Below are positions 1-10,400 of a DNA stretch of 38,426 nucleotides, piece by piece. A program made the translations under genes and the position numbers. Source of the DNA: Candidatus Thorarchaeota archaeon (GTDB taxonomy: Archaea; Asgardarchaeota; Thorarchaeia; Thorarchaeales; Thorarchaeaceae); assembly GCA_013388835.1 (NCBI GenBank), contig JACAEL010000054.1, positions 1 through 38,426 of the forward strand. The letters run 5' to 3'. The notes under the pieces were generated by a model. That model did no database searches and was not told the DNA's origin. It saw only the letters and a program-made list of their open reading frames with translations. Position 1 is the first letter of the stretch. Every line of letters begins with the position of its first letter.

Positions 1-242
1 CTCCACACGGTCCGATGAACCAAGCAACAACACTGCTTGTCAGTTGAACAGGACAATCAATGTGGGATTGTCACACAGACAGGTCCGGACACTACGGCCA
101 CACTTCGGGGTCAGCTGGACTGGGCAGCACAATTGCCACTGAACCGTATGGGACTCCCGTACCTGCACAACATGTCGACGAGCTCTCAACTTCTGCACGA
201 CTGCGGCAGAGTCGCCCCCGTTGACTATGGTCCCGTCGAATC

Positions 243-578
243 TCACTGAATGAGTGAGAAGAGGAACCGGCCAGACTCATCCATGCTGACGTTGACTCTT
301 GTGCCAATAGCGAGTCTGTCTCGACTCCGTGCAGACCCGATGCAGAGCGTGGCAGGACCATCGTCAAGCTCGACGAGAGCAAGGACAACCGGGGGCTCAA
401 ACCCCTCCGGGGGCATCTCCAAGACAGTGTAGCTCTGGACGACCCCAGACTCCCCTACGCGGACCTCACTCATCTTACCGCCATTCACTCCACAGTAGGG
501 ACAGATAGGCCTGGGTGGTATGACATACCTCAGACAGGACATGCATCTTGAAGCACGAATGCTCATTCCAGTTCGCAC
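243..578 (-). CDS. DUF35 zinc-ribbon/OB-fold protein (acyl-CoA associated)
   Basis: The 111-residue protein has a rubredoxin-like zinc knuckle near the N-terminus (C12-x2-C15 and C26-x2-C29 with PPRP just before the second pair), then a beta-rich segment with GxVxSYT and LALVELDDG, which is the OB-fold pattern of the DUF35/ChsH2-C family. Such proteins bind thiolase-fold enzymes: in the archaeal acetoacetyl-CoA thiolase/HMG-CoA synthase complex they channel acyl-CoA, and in steroid degraders they activate the Ltp2 aldolase. The usual N-terminal helix is almost absent, so it is shorter than many relatives. The start may be GTG at 578 or ATG at 566; neither has a clear ribosome site. It lies 27 bases after the winged-helix gene and looks like the last gene of that operon. 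The only thiolase-fold gene in the window is 12 kb upstream on the same strand, so partnership is inference. Confidence 0.85.
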   Translation of the reverse strand: MRTGMSIRASRCMSCLRYVIPPRPICPYCGVNGGKMSEVRVGESGVVQSYTVLEMPPEGFEPPVVLALVELDDGPATLCIGSARSRDRLAIGTRVNVSMDESGRFLFSLIQ

Positions 579-605
579 GTTTCGATGTGCAAGACCTCAA
601 AAGGA

Positions 606-947
606 TTACCTCGACGATCTCGTCTTGAGGCTTGCCACCACGGACTTCAGATGCTTCTTGAGGAATGACTGGAAACGAGGGTCACTGGTCAAGGTGACAA
701 CGGTTGCATCCTGCGGGTTCTCAATGTCACCCTCAACGTCGATGGCCTCGCCGAGTTCCACTAGGTCTCTCTTGAGGACTTGCATGATGGAATGAGATGA
801 GAATCCCTCCTTCTTGAGGATAGAGAGTATCTGACCTGCCGTCCCGCTACCTCCGACCTTCAACAGATACAGGACGATCAACCAGTGGTGCCAACTGAGT
901 GTGTAGTTCTCAAGCTGACGCATCACTTCATTGAGGGGTCTTGTCAA
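606..947 (-). CDS. Small winged-helix-like protein of the GTPase cluster
   Basis: Function not recognised. The central part reads as a helix-turn-helix: a hydrophobic helix (LIVLYLLKVGG), AGQILSILKKEG, then SIMQVLKRDLVELG, followed by a short beta wing and a basic C-terminal helix (FLKKHLKSVV). This suits a winged-helix domain that binds DNA or another protein. A longer frame begins at GTG 977 and overlaps the upstream stop. I prefer TTG at 945-947 because a full GGAGGT sits six bases ahead of it. It follows the 484-residue coiled-coil/winged-helix gene directly and precedes the DUF35 gene by 27 bases, so co-transcription is likely. No zinc site, signal peptide or membrane segment is present. 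Confidence 0.75.
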   Translation of the reverse strand: MTRPLNEVMRQLENYTLSWHHWLIVLYLLKVGGSGTAGQILSILKKEGFSSHSIMQVLKRDLVELGEAIDVEGDIENPQDATVVTLTSDPRFQSFLKKHLKSVVASLKTRSSR

Positions 948-973
948 TTCAATACCTCCAGCTGCGGTGCACC

Positions 974-2428
974 TCACTTATCATCTGCTTCTCGCTCCGT
1001 GTCATCCTCATCGAGTGGCGGTTCAGTGATGTCGAATGCCTCCAGTGTCACGCTGCCCGTTTCCTCCAGCGAAGCCTTCATTTCCTCCACGAGCCTAGCA
1101 TCGCTGCCGGCCAGCTCCCTCGCGGCATCTGAGATGTTCCTTGCCCGTATCCTATCACCGTCAATCTCAACAAGCCCTGTTTCTACAAACTTCTCCATCT
1201 GAAGCTTCAAGCGCACAGAGGGAATCCCCAGAGCAGAAGAGAGATGCGAGATTGGGAGCCAGTTGGACTTCTTGTCTGCGAGCAGGAAATAGGCCTGGAA
1301 AGAGGGTTCATCCTCCGCCACACTGAATAACAGACTCCAGCGAGCCTTGAGTTCGTCCACCTCTAGCTTCAGAGCCTTGGCTTCCTCCGCGACGCTTCCA
1401 GCTCTGGCATTTGCTGCGATCACCTCGTCGTTCAGTTTGTTAAGACGCGCGTCCATTGCTGCACGCTCGTCCTCCATCCGTGCCATCTCTTCTCGCATAT
1501 ACTGGACCATTGCGTCCTTCTGCGCGACCCGCTCTTCAGCTTCTTTGAGCCGGCCCTGTGCATTAGCCAACTCCATGGACATTCGTTCGAACGAGCGCAT
1601 CATCTCCTCGGCAGACCCCAGTTCTGCAAGCAGGGCCTTCTGTTGCTCAATCTGGCTTGCGGCCTTGGCCAGGTCGCCCTCGAGCCGGGTTATTGTCTCG
1701 TTCCTCGCTTCGACCTCGTCTGACATGGAGCGCATGGTCTCTCGGAGCCGAGAGATCTCAGCATCCATGTGGCTCGCCTGCGTCCTCTGCGCTTCAAGCT
1801 GTTCTTCCAGCTCCGCAACACGCTGTCGCCACTTTCGAACATGTGCGACTGCGACCTCAAGCTGCTTCTCTTGCTCGACGATTCGGGAGTACATCTGCAC
1901 GGCCTTGGCCTGGAGGCGTATCTGTGACTGACCCAGACGACGTGATGTACCCCTTGCTGTCTTCGATATCATGTCATCGATTTCACTACGACATTCAGCA
2001 ATTGCTGCCAGCACGGGACGCAGGAGCAGGTCGACACTGAATGACTTATGAATCTCTTCTTTCATCATTCTTGCGGCCTTGGCTCCGAATACTCCCAGTC
2101 CTGCTGCCTGTAGACTGGCAGAGATGGTCTTGAAGGTGGCTTCAATGGATGAGTCCACCGATGGCTGAGCAGACTTGACACTCTCTTCTATTGACGAGAG
2201 CATGTCCTGAAATCGGACCTGAATCCTGCGAAAGGTCTCGTCCACCTGTGCAGGGCCCGCCTCTCCGGACTCGGGCGGGCTCTGCTGTGAACCACCAGCT
2301 GCGTGTGTTTCAGTGAAACGTGGCTCCTTGCTCAACGCGTCCTCCATTAGCCGCCGAGTCTTCTCCTCCATGTCCGACTCGCTTTCATCATCCCGGCTAT
2401 GCTGGTCGCGTCCTGCCAGAGAAACCAC
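974..2428 (-). CDS. Coiled-coil protein with C-terminal winged-helix domain
   Basis: The 484-residue soluble protein has an acidic N-terminal stretch, then a helical domain (about 70-170), a long heptad-rich coiled coil (about 170-365, rich in E, A, R, L and M) and a compact domain at about 367-432. In that domain AYFLLADKKSNWLPISHLSSALG followed by a recognition-helix-like VRLKLQMEKFVETGLVEI fits a winged helix. The tail is acidic. The family is not recognised; the layout resembles a dimeric scaffold with an end-mounted interaction domain. The start is uncertain: GTG at 2428 follows the upstream TGA by one base and overlaps a GAGGTG, while ATG at 2371 opens at MEEKTRR. It is the largest of three adjacent coiled-coil genes next to an Arf-type GTPase, so an effector or scaffold role is possible but inferred. 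Confidence 0.85.
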   Translation of the reverse strand: MVSLAGRDQHSRDDESESDMEEKTRRLMEDALSKEPRFTETHAAGGSQQSPPESGEAGPAQVDETFRRIQVRFQDMLSSIEESVKSAQPSVDSSIEATFKTISASLQAAGLGVFGAKAARMMKEEIHKSFSVDLLLRPVLAAIAECRSEIDDMISKTARGTSRRLGQSQIRLQAKAVQMYSRIVEQEKQLEVAVAHVRKWRQRVAELEEQLEAQRTQASHMDAEISRLRETMRSMSDEVEARNETITRLEGDLAKAASQIEQQKALLAELGSAEEMMRSFERMSMELANAQGRLKEAEERVAQKDAMVQYMREEMARMEDERAAMDARLNKLNDEVIAANARAGSVAEEAKALKLEVDELKARWSLLFSVAEDEPSFQAYFLLADKKSNWLPISHLSSALGIPSVRLKLQMEKFVETGLVEIDGDRIRARNISDAARELAGSDARLVEEMKASLEETGSVTLEAFDITEPPLDEDDTEREADDK

Positions 2429-2429
2429 C

Positions 2430-2801
2430 TCAGTGAAGAACGCCGCGATATCCCAGTTCGGTGAGACGTGCCATGGTTTCCTTCAGACGCTCGCTGACTT
2501 GCGATGCCTCCTGAATCCGCGCCATCAGTTCCTTCCTGAAGTCGTTGGGGGTGATCTCTTGGCGGTCGAGTCGGGCCGTCAAGTCACCGCGTTCCCTCTG
2601 AAGTTCCTCTCTCCGCGCAGAGAGACGCTCGTACTCGGCCACCAGAGAAACCACCTCGTCCTGCTTCTCAGGAGAGAGAGCCTCAATCCGAGACACCTCC
2701 ACCTTGGGGGGCTGTGAACCTGCAAGCTGCACCTCTCTGCCTCTGACCGACCTCACCGAGTCGCTAGACTTCTTCCGTTTCCACGTGTCAAATATACCCA
2801 A
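2430..2801 (-). CDS. Small coiled-coil protein, TTG start
   Basis: The 123-residue protein begins MGIFDTWKRKK, a short amphipathic/basic segment that could touch membrane or nucleic acid. A helical hairpin of charged heptads follows from about residue 40 to 115, broken near the middle by DRQEITPNDFRKEL. The start is TTG at 2799-2801, decided by GGAGGTG seven bases upstream. It begins 17 bases after the 190-residue coiled-coil gene and ends one base before the next coiled-coil gene, so it belongs to the same transcript as the GTPase. Homology is not recognised. The helical-hairpin shape with a basic N-terminus is superficially like membrane-remodelling coiled-coil proteins, but I see no diagnostic motif. 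Confidence 0.8.
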   Translation of the reverse strand: MGIFDTWKRKKSSDSVRSVRGREVQLAGSQPPKVEVSRIEALSPEKQDEVVSLVAEYERLSARREELQRERGDLTARLDRQEITPNDFRKELMARIQEASQVSERLKETMARLTELGYRGVLH

Positions 2802-2818
2802 CTGCTAACACCTCCACA

Positions 2819-3391
2819 CTATTTGCCAAGCTCAGCTTCTATATCTCTTAGCTGTCGCTCCAGTTCCCGCCTCATTGTCCTAGTCACTTTTGACTTCTCA
2901 TCGTATTCTGCAGCACTGGCGGGGTCGTTCAGCTGCATTTCGATGAACTCGTTCTCTTTTTCAAACAGCCGCGCAATCTTCACTCGCAGCTCCGAAGCCT
3001 CAGCCTCTAGAGCAGCTCTGCGTTCTGAGCCGACTGTGTCCTCTTTGGCGGCCTCTTTGACTGGTTCTGCCTGCGGCTCTATCACAATCTCCTCTGCCGC
3101 AGACCCAGCAGCGTCAGAGGTCAGTTGTCCGCGCAGTCGCACCTTGATGCCTTCATCTAGATGCGCTTCAAGCCTTTTCAACCGCTCAAGGATAGAGTCC
3201 ATGGACTCCTGGAGTTTCTTCATTGAAATCGTCTGTCGGTCGATGGTCTTGAATATCTCGTCCGCAAACTCCTCAAAGTTCAGTCCATACTTGAAACTGT
3301 CAAGAGTCTCCTTGATCTTGCCAATCTCTTGGATAAGACGAATGCGCTCCTTCTCGTCTACTACGCTCCGTGCCTTCTTGTCATCACTCAT
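2819..3391 (-). CDS. Coiled-coil protein translationally coupled to the longin-Arf GTPase
   Basis: The 190-residue soluble protein is predicted to be nearly all helix: a first coiled coil at about 12-85 (with IKETLDSFKYGLNFEEFADEIF), a low-complexity E/A-rich linker at about 90-125, and a second coiled coil at about 125-190 ending in ERQLRDIEAELGK. The ATG at 3389-3391 overlaps the stop of the GTPase gene by four bases (ATGA), and GAGGTGG lies about eight bases upstream, so the two proteins are likely made together in similar amounts. This suggests a physical partner or effector of the GTPase; that is inference. No known domain is recognised. Confidence 0.82.
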   Translation of the reverse strand: MSDDKKARSVVDEKERIRLIQEIGKIKETLDSFKYGLNFEEFADEIFKTIDRQTISMKKLQESMDSILERLKRLEAHLDEGIKVRLRGQLTSDAAGSAAEEIVIEPQAEPVKEAAKEDTVGSERRAALEAEASELRVKIARLFEKENEFIEMQLNDPASAAEYDEKSKVTRTMRRELERQLRDIEAELGK

Positions 3392-4275
3392 GACTCTTCC
3401 ACCTCAATGTCCTGTACGAGCTTGAAGTCAATTTCCTCAAATGCTAGCGCCCTCAGAAGGGAGAGCCACCGTTCACGGAAGTCACGCTTGTTGGCCTGCA
3501 TTCCATAGGCAGGTACGTCAAGTCGTTTCCCGACTTCTTCCGGTGACAGAGCCCCCGGCAGGTCCTGCTTGTTCGCAACGGCTATGGCCCGCGCATATGG
3601 CAGTTCGGCCCTCAGAACAGGATAGGCCACGCGTTTCGTCCATGCGATGTTGTCCTTCGTGGAGTCAGTCACAAGCACAACCATGCTCCCAGAGCGAATG
3701 ATCTTCCCCCACTCCTGAACAAACCTGTCTTGACCACCCAAGTCGAAGATACTGAAGAGATATGGGTCGAAATCTGCCTTGAGCAGAGCCTTGTCACCGA
3801 AGAATGTTGGCACGTACTCCTGGGGCGGCCCCTTGGAGGGAAGAGTTGCTAACTCGAGAAGAGTGGTCTTTCCCGTGCCTCCATGGCCCGCGAGACACAC
3901 CTTCACGGGATTACGACCGACGATTGTTCTGAAAGCCTCCTTGAACGGCTGGAAGTCAGTCGACCTCCACTCGTCACTCTCAAGGACACCTTCATAGGAT
4001 GTCATGAACTTGGAGACCAAGTTCATCATGGCCTCGTTCACCTTCTGGAGGGATGCCTGTCGGTCCATCGTGACAATGAACTGCGTGTTGTGTGAGTTGA
4101 GATACACAAACCGGTACCGCTCTATCTCCATGCTGTCAATCTTCCACTCCTGCAGTTTCTTGGCAGAAGAGGACACAAGCATCATGACAGCTGTGGTGTC
4201 GAGGTCCTTGTTCGGTACAATGACATCTTGAAGTATGAGTTTCCCTTCCTTGAACACATGCAGCTCGCGTATCAT
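3388..4275 (-). CDS. Longin-like domain fused to Arf-type small GTPase
   Basis: The 295-residue protein has an N-terminal alpha/beta domain (about 1-115; begins MIRELHVFKEGK, with FVYLNSHNTQFIVTMDRQ and a following long helix) that matches the longin/roadblock strand-helix pattern. A complete Arf-family G domain follows: Walker A G130-HGGTGKT, switch I Thr157 in YVPTFFG, switch II DLGGQ at 178-182 (the Arf/SRbeta/Rag-style GGQ), and NKQD at 235-238. No N-terminal myristoylation or C-terminal prenylation signal is visible. The frame is open further upstream, but ATG at 4275 is chosen because GGAGGTG precedes it by about five bases. The GTP-binding assignment is firm; the longin call rests on pattern and on the known pairing of longin and Arf-like domains in the eukaryotic SRP receptor. 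It probably acts as a membrane-associated switch in this cluster. Confidence 0.92.
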   Translation of the reverse strand: MIRELHVFKEGKLILQDVIVPNKDLDTTAVMMLVSSSAKKLQEWKIDSMEIERYRFVYLNSHNTQFIVTMDRQASLQKVNEAMMNLVSKFMTSYEGVLESDEWRSTDFQPFKEAFRTIVGRNPVKVCLAGHGGTGKTTLLELATLPSKGPPQEYVPTFFGDKALLKADFDPYLFSIFDLGGQDRFVQEWGKIIRSGSMVVLVTDSTKDNIAWTKRVAYPVLRAELPYARAIAVANKQDLPGALSPEEVGKRLDVPAYGMQANKRDFRERWLSLLRALAFEEIDFKLVQDIEVEES

Positions 4276-4377
4276 CTCTTCACCTCCTGAAGTGTCTGAG
4301 AGGTCCATATTGGAAGGACAGTCACTCCAGACACCAACAGGCATCCATGTCTGCCTCGGAAGAGGACTGGCTGGGGT

Positions 4378-4431
4378 GCCGACCTCGGAGGGGCGGCCGG
4401 GTCACACGGACTCTCACGCACCAAGGTCGGC
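4378..4431. repeat. GC-rich inverted repeat in the surface protein-GTPase gap
   Basis: The 186-base gap between the surface-protein stop and the GTPase start contains arms at 4378-4388 and 4421-4431 that pair over 10 of 11 positions, separated by 32 bases. It could form a hairpin in the mRNA and separate expression of the highly translated surface protein from the GTPase and coiled-coil genes. A weak AT-rich element at about 4308-4315 could be a local promoter for the GTPase. Both readings are tentative. Confidence 0.35.
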
Positions 4432-4461
4432 CACGACTGATATCTCTGCACAATCGAACGT

Positions 4462-7400
4462 TCATGCTTCATCAATCGAGTCGTCATCCCCTCCGGAGAG
4501 GTCTTCATCGGCCGATTCTGCTTCACTGTAGTCGTCTGGAAGGTCGCCGGCAGGACCCTCCGAGTCAATTCCGACAGTCTCCTGTTCCGAACCCTCTTCG
4601 TCAGCGTCTTCTGACTCGTGCGTTTCATCGGATGAGTCTTCGATTGGTCTGGAGTCTGCATCCGAGTCAGACAAGCTCTCGGTGTCGCCTTCAGGCTCCT
4701 TGTCAAGGTCCTCATCTCGGTGCTCAGGCCCGACATCAGTGCTTTCGTGCTTCTCCTCCTCTGGTGTCTCCTTACCAACTTCAGCCTCGGGCTTCTCCTC
4801 CGAGGGTGTTGAAACAGGCTCGGTCACTGTCGGAGCGGTCACTTCCGGAGTGGACTCAGCTACGTGCTCGAGCTCCTCACGCAGCTCCGACTCAAAGTCG
4901 GTCGTGGTTCTCGGACCGGGCTCAGCCACTCCTTCAAGAGCGTCGAGTTCGTCGAGAAGCGCAATGGTCTCGGGACTCACCACTTCCTCGCCCTCTGCTG
5001 CTCCGACCTCAAGAGCTGGTGCAGCCATGTCGAGTTCTGCAAGACCGGGGGCGAGTAACTCCGAGATGACCGCGCCAATGTCCTTTATCCCTTCCACTGT
5101 CGCGCGGCGACCGGCCTCTATACTCTTCAGAGCACGGTTGATTTGCTTGATCTGGTACGGGACTCGCCAGCGGCGTACGGCGGTCACAGTTCCTGCCAGA
5201 AGACCAAAGGCGACTGTCATCGAAGCGACCAGGAGGACTGTGTCGCGCGCCACTCTGAAGCCCAGTATTGATACTGTTGGGGGATCCACATACACAAGTA
5301 CGTACTGCGGCGTGTCGTCAGCCGATGTGGTCCAGTTCTGATAGCCAAATGCAGAGGCGACTATGCGTATCTGCTTCGGGAAGGGACTGACCTCTCCGAG
5401 CTCGCTTCCGCGAAGATGGATGATGTAGTGAGTGCCGTTGAACTGGTCACTGGAGACCGTTACGAACGCAGAATTGCCAATCTGGTATTGTACCAGAGCA
5501 GTGGCGACTGCAGCCACAGGTACGTTGTTAACAATGTCCCAGTACGCGAAGACTAGGTCTAGGTCTTGTTCAGACTCCACCCGATACGGTCCGCCACGAA
5601 TCTCGGTTGCAGCGGCCAGACTGAGCGGAATCGAGCAGACTGCAGTTGTGTGGTTGGCCAGAGATGATGTGAAGTTAAGGTGGTACCTTCCCGGCACTGC
5701 AAGGGTTGTGTCAGCAGATGGGTCAAACTGGAACACATAGACCCCGTTGGAGAAGGAGGCTGTGCGCAGCAGTCCAGCCCACATGAAGGTCACTGTCGCT
5801 CCAGCGAGAGGTGTGCTGTTCCACGCATAGGTGTATGCCAGACGAACCTGAATGCTCCTGTTGACAGAGAACACGACCACCAACGGGTCGGCGTTCAAAG
5901 GAGTCAACACAGTCTCAAGCGGCAGGACATTGAGCACAATCTGCACAGCTGGAATGGAGTAGTTCTGCTTCGACGCAACAACAACCAGAGTACGCGTACC
6001 AGAGGGTACTCGACCTGTGTCGATGGTCCCCGAGTACAAGTCGTACACGCTGTCGTAGGAGAATGACCCATTGACTGTGGGATAGCCGGACCAGTAGAAG
6101 CCTGCTGACTGGACAGACATCCTTGATGTGGTGCCGTTGATTCTCACTTCAAACACCAAGACGAATTGCTGACCCCAGTCGTGGGTTGTGTCATATGGAT
6201 AGACGAGTACATGTGCTGGCTTGGGGTCGACCCGCACGGTGACTTCAATCTCACCGTCGACATAGTTCGGGATGCTATACGCGACCACTGCCGTATAGGG
6301 TGTGTCGGAAGCGCTGAAGAAATCGCTGGAGAGCGCGACCAGAACAAAGGTACCATTGCCCAGTGACGTGAAGTTCGCTGCAGACGCACCATACCTGAAC
6401 GTGACTGTTGCGCCAGTCCAGATGTACTCGTCGTGCACGATGTCTCGCAGGTGCACTCTCACAACGATGTTTTCCGACCAGATGACTGGGTCGACCGCTT
6501 CGGCCGTCAACTCGGTGGGCGTCTGCAGGACGAGCACGATAATGGTTATAGTCAACGGGGCCTCATAGCCAACCTTCTGAAGAGTCACGGTGAAGAAGTA
6601 CATGGTCGGAGCCAGTCTGGTGTCGGCGCTCATTCCAAGGTCACGGCTATCCACCTCAAGCTCATAGAGTCCGCTTCCGAGGTCTCTGGTGCCGCTGACG
6701 TTCGCAAGAAGCATGACAGTCTGCTTCCACAGGATGATCTGAGCAATGTCAGGTGATGAGACTCCCTGCATGCCATCGATTGTTGTCATCCATGTGAAGT
6801 TCAGCAAGAATGTGTCAGCATAGTACACTGTGAGGAGAGGCGTTCCAGTGGTCGCAACTGTGGGCGTTGCAACCGCCTTGACATAGACATTCACACTCGT
6901 AGACTTACAGCCAACTCTGTGTGCTTCCACCAGAGCCACATATGTTCCCGGGCCCGGCAACTGTGACACAGGTAACGTGAACCAGTAGTATTTGCCAGTA
7001 GCATTCTCTGTCATCATGGTCTCGACGCCCGCTGCAGGAATGCTGAGTGTCATCGTCACGCCACTGACATAGCTCGCACCATCAGACATGTCACCCGCTA
7101 CCAGGATGATGGTTATCGTTCTGGTCCAGTATTCCATGATTGGATCCTGTTCGGACATGCCAGCCTCACCAGTGACCTGAAGAGGTACGAGGACCCGGAC
7201 CGTCACCAGGGCGGAGGCAGCAGTCCGGTTCTGAAGCCACAGTGAGAAGGAGACTGTGCTATTCGATGCCTTCTGCACTGCCAGCATTTGTAGGCTGTAG
7301 GAGCCATCAGCGTTGTCCACGAGATGGACTTCACCAGTCCAGTTGATTGCAACCAGCGACGCTCCAGCAAGGGGTAGAAGCGGGGATGTCTGCCTGTAGA

Positions 7401-10400
7401 CCAGAGCAAACTGAGCATAAGTCCCCCACTCGATTGTCAGCGTGTCAGTACTGGTCAGGACTATCTCCGTCGTAGCTGGCGACACCGAGAACGTACCGGA
7501 GAGAACAGTAGCAGTGACATAGTTGGCTTTTCTCACCGTGGCTTCTATCCTATAGGTGCCATTCGCTACAAGCATCCGCGAGTAGCTGTAGACCAACAGA
7601 GGAGAGCTGTCCGTGTATACGGTCTGGTTGGTCAATGGGTCAATCCATCGCAGGGTCACCGAGTCGACCGTGGGCACCGACGTACCGTGGGGTATGTCAA
7701 GCAACTGGAGTGTTGCGGAAGACAAGCCTGAACCCCAAGTATAGCTTGAGGGTGGAACACTCCATACCAAGGAAGTGGTGATGGGCTTGACCTCTACCGT
7801 CAAGTCAACGGTTCTGTTCACACAGCTTGCGCGGTATAGCCAGATGATTACATGGTAGACCGCTGCGTCAGAGGCGTTGAGACTTGCATCAGAGAAGCGA
7901 TACAGCCCACTTCCAAGGTGGACCATGTTGCCCGTAGAGACCAAGTTCATCTCGTGGTCATAGACTGTGTAGTTGTAGTACGACAGGTCAGAGACATTGA
8001 ACGGCTGTCGTCCGGTGGGTGCGACGTATAGAGAGTAGATCTGACTGACCCCGTCTGACCAGTAGACACTGACAGACGTCGATCCCTTGGCAGTTGTCTG
8101 CTGAGCCGTGATGTACACGGTGATTTGATGTGTGGCAGGATCATTGTAACCAGGCGCATGGGCGTCCAGCTTTATGATATACGGTGTGCTGCTCGCGTTC
8201 ATCTTGAAGAGCAGCGTATCAATCGCCACGGTGAAGAACATGCTACCTGAACTCTCATGCCTCACGTACAGTGGAGCAATGGAGTTCCATGTGCCAAAGC
8301 CAATCGGCGCACCGCCATACCAGATTGTGAAGTTCAACCAACCAGTGGAGTAGTCGGAGAGTGGAATGTCAGTCCATGTCGTGGACCCGGTTCGATTGTA
8401 CCATCCGACTGTGAAAGTATAGTTGCCTGCGAAGTACCAGATCTCTGCAGAGACCGTACAGTTCAGCTCCGTATATGCAGACCCATAGACAAGGGCGACC
8501 AGTTCAACACGGTTCCAACGCCAGAAGTCCACGCCTGCATAGACGGACTGCGGCCCGACGGTAGTCCCGGCCTTGGTGACTACAACCGTGTAGGACAACG
8601 GGAGAGCTGTGTCATTCGCCTTGATATATGTGAAATTGTAGAACCCGGTGCTGTCACTGTATGCTGTGATGAGCGGCTGTCCATTCGCATAGACCTTTAT
8701 CTCCGCAGATGTGACACGGTTGTGTGCATCGTCCTCTACAAGAACCCGCAGACTTGTCAGCGGAATTCGCATCTGCGTGAAACTCGCGGTCTGGACGTCA
8801 TTCAGTGTGACGGAGTTGTTGTAGGTCAGTTGTCCAAAGTTGTCATTCCTGTACAGGAAGACAGTCCATGTGCCGTTCAGGACTCTGTAGAACTCCACAT
8901 TCCCCGAGCTGTCTGTGAGGTGAGTGACGTTATACTTTGAGTCGCCTTCAGCCACAGGATATGGGTCACCGGTATCTTTCTTGGAGAGACGAATGTATGC
9001 GTCCTGCACACTCAGACCATCGTAGGCGGCCACATGGAAGCTTATGGTGACCAGCGGGAGTTGCCAGTCACGCACAAGGTCTCCGTTTATTTCACTCTCT
9101 GCAATCGAGTGGGATACATAGTTGTCAAAGTCCTGCCACTGATAGATGTGCCCTGTGTCAGTGTCAGAGTAGGAGAATCTGAAAGTCCAGTCACACTTGG
9201 GGACTCTGTAGAATGTCACATACCCGCTTGAGTCAGTACTGCGATAGTCCAAGTAGCGCCAGTTGGATGGGTTGCTGTCTGTGCTGTTGTACAACCGAAT
9301 CAAGACCGTCTCAGCATCAACAGTACCCAGATCACCACCCATCAGGTCTTCGAGATGTATGGTGATTGATGCCAGCTCAAGAACGATACTCACAGGGGTG
9401 AAGGGCCCTGTTACAAGCCTCTGCCCACTCCACGTCACATTCATGCCAGTGGACCCTGTCTGTTCCTGAAGCCAAGTCCTAGAGTCAATCCATGCAACAA
9501 TACCGTAAGTCTTGTTGAGAAGGCCCAGGAATGTGACATTTCCATTTGTGTCCGTCAGCGCTGTGTACGGAGTACCGTCAGCCTTGAGGAGACGAGAACC
9601 AGTTGCAAGATTGATGAGAGTGACGTTGGCACCTGAGATGTCGGAGCCGCCGAGGTCCTTGACATTGATTCGGAAGGAATACGACGAGATTGGCCCCACT
9701 GTCCGGAAGACGGGGAGATAGCGCGATGTGGCATTGAAGATGCGCATATAACCGTTAGTTCCCTCAGTGGCATTCCAGACTGCGATTGCGCAGGTCTCTT
9801 CAAGGACAGTCCCCGAGACTGCGTAGATAGTGGGAATCACCGTGTCCCAGAACTCGTAAGATGATTGATCCCACCATCTGTAGTAGTAGTTGTCATATTC
9901 ATTGGGGTATGACGGGTTCGTGTTCCAGCTGTTGTGAGAGATTCTCACAGTGCCATGAGATATGCCGTTCTCATTCCACCAGCCGAAGCCCGCCGGTTTT
10001 CCCTTGTTGCCGCTCTGCGCCCAGTTGCTGTGGTAGGTCTGTGTGCCATCGACGGCAACTTCGACCGCACGGGTTGTCAGGTATGGATACCACACCCACT
10101 CGTCGGTACGACCACTTCCTGATACCGTGCCCGTGTACTGAATGTAAGTCCTAAACACCCAACCCCACTTGTAGAAAGTGTAGGTGACATTCATCTTGGC
10201 ATAGGAGCCGAATGGTATCTGCGTCGTGTAGTTGATGAACAGCGGACCCTCAACGTTCACGAATGTTGTGCCGGCAATGGGCGCAACTCCGCTTGTGCCC
10301 GATCCTCCGAGGCCATCAGGGTTCCAGTGCATGCTCCCTTGGTTTGTCCCCCAGTTCCAGTTCCAAGAACTATCAGCCATCTTGTGAGCGCCATTTGTCA

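Noticed and set aside
40-246. 68-residue minus-strand frame overlapping the DUF35 stop
   Set aside because: It begins with GTG, has an implausible composition with clustered Cys and Arg, and no homology I recognise; bases 1-242 are left unannotated.
226-250. tRNA T-loop-like GTCGAATC
   Set aside because: Position 54 is G instead of T, and no matching acceptor, D or anticodon stems can be drawn on either strand.
1347-1931. 194-residue plus-strand ORF rich in Ser and Ala
   Set aside because: It is the antisense of the coiled-coil gene; Ser/Ala/Arg bias is the shadow of Glu/Ala/Leu codons, and no ribosome site or family match is present.
606-2428. ESCRT-II or ESCRT-III identity for the winged-helix and coiled-coil proteins
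   Set aside because: The general fold types agree, but no Snf7, Vps25 or Vps22 motif is visible, and no Vps4 ATPase is in the window.
4347-5069. Plus-strand ORF of 240 residues, Arg/Gln/Pro-rich
   Set aside because: Antisense of the acidic tail of the surface protein; composition is explained by reversed Glu/Asp/Ser codons.
8257-8940. 227-residue plus-strand ORF inside the giant surface gene
   Set aside because: It is Cys/Val-rich with no recognisable domain, lies wholly within a well-supported minus-strand gene, and has no promoter.
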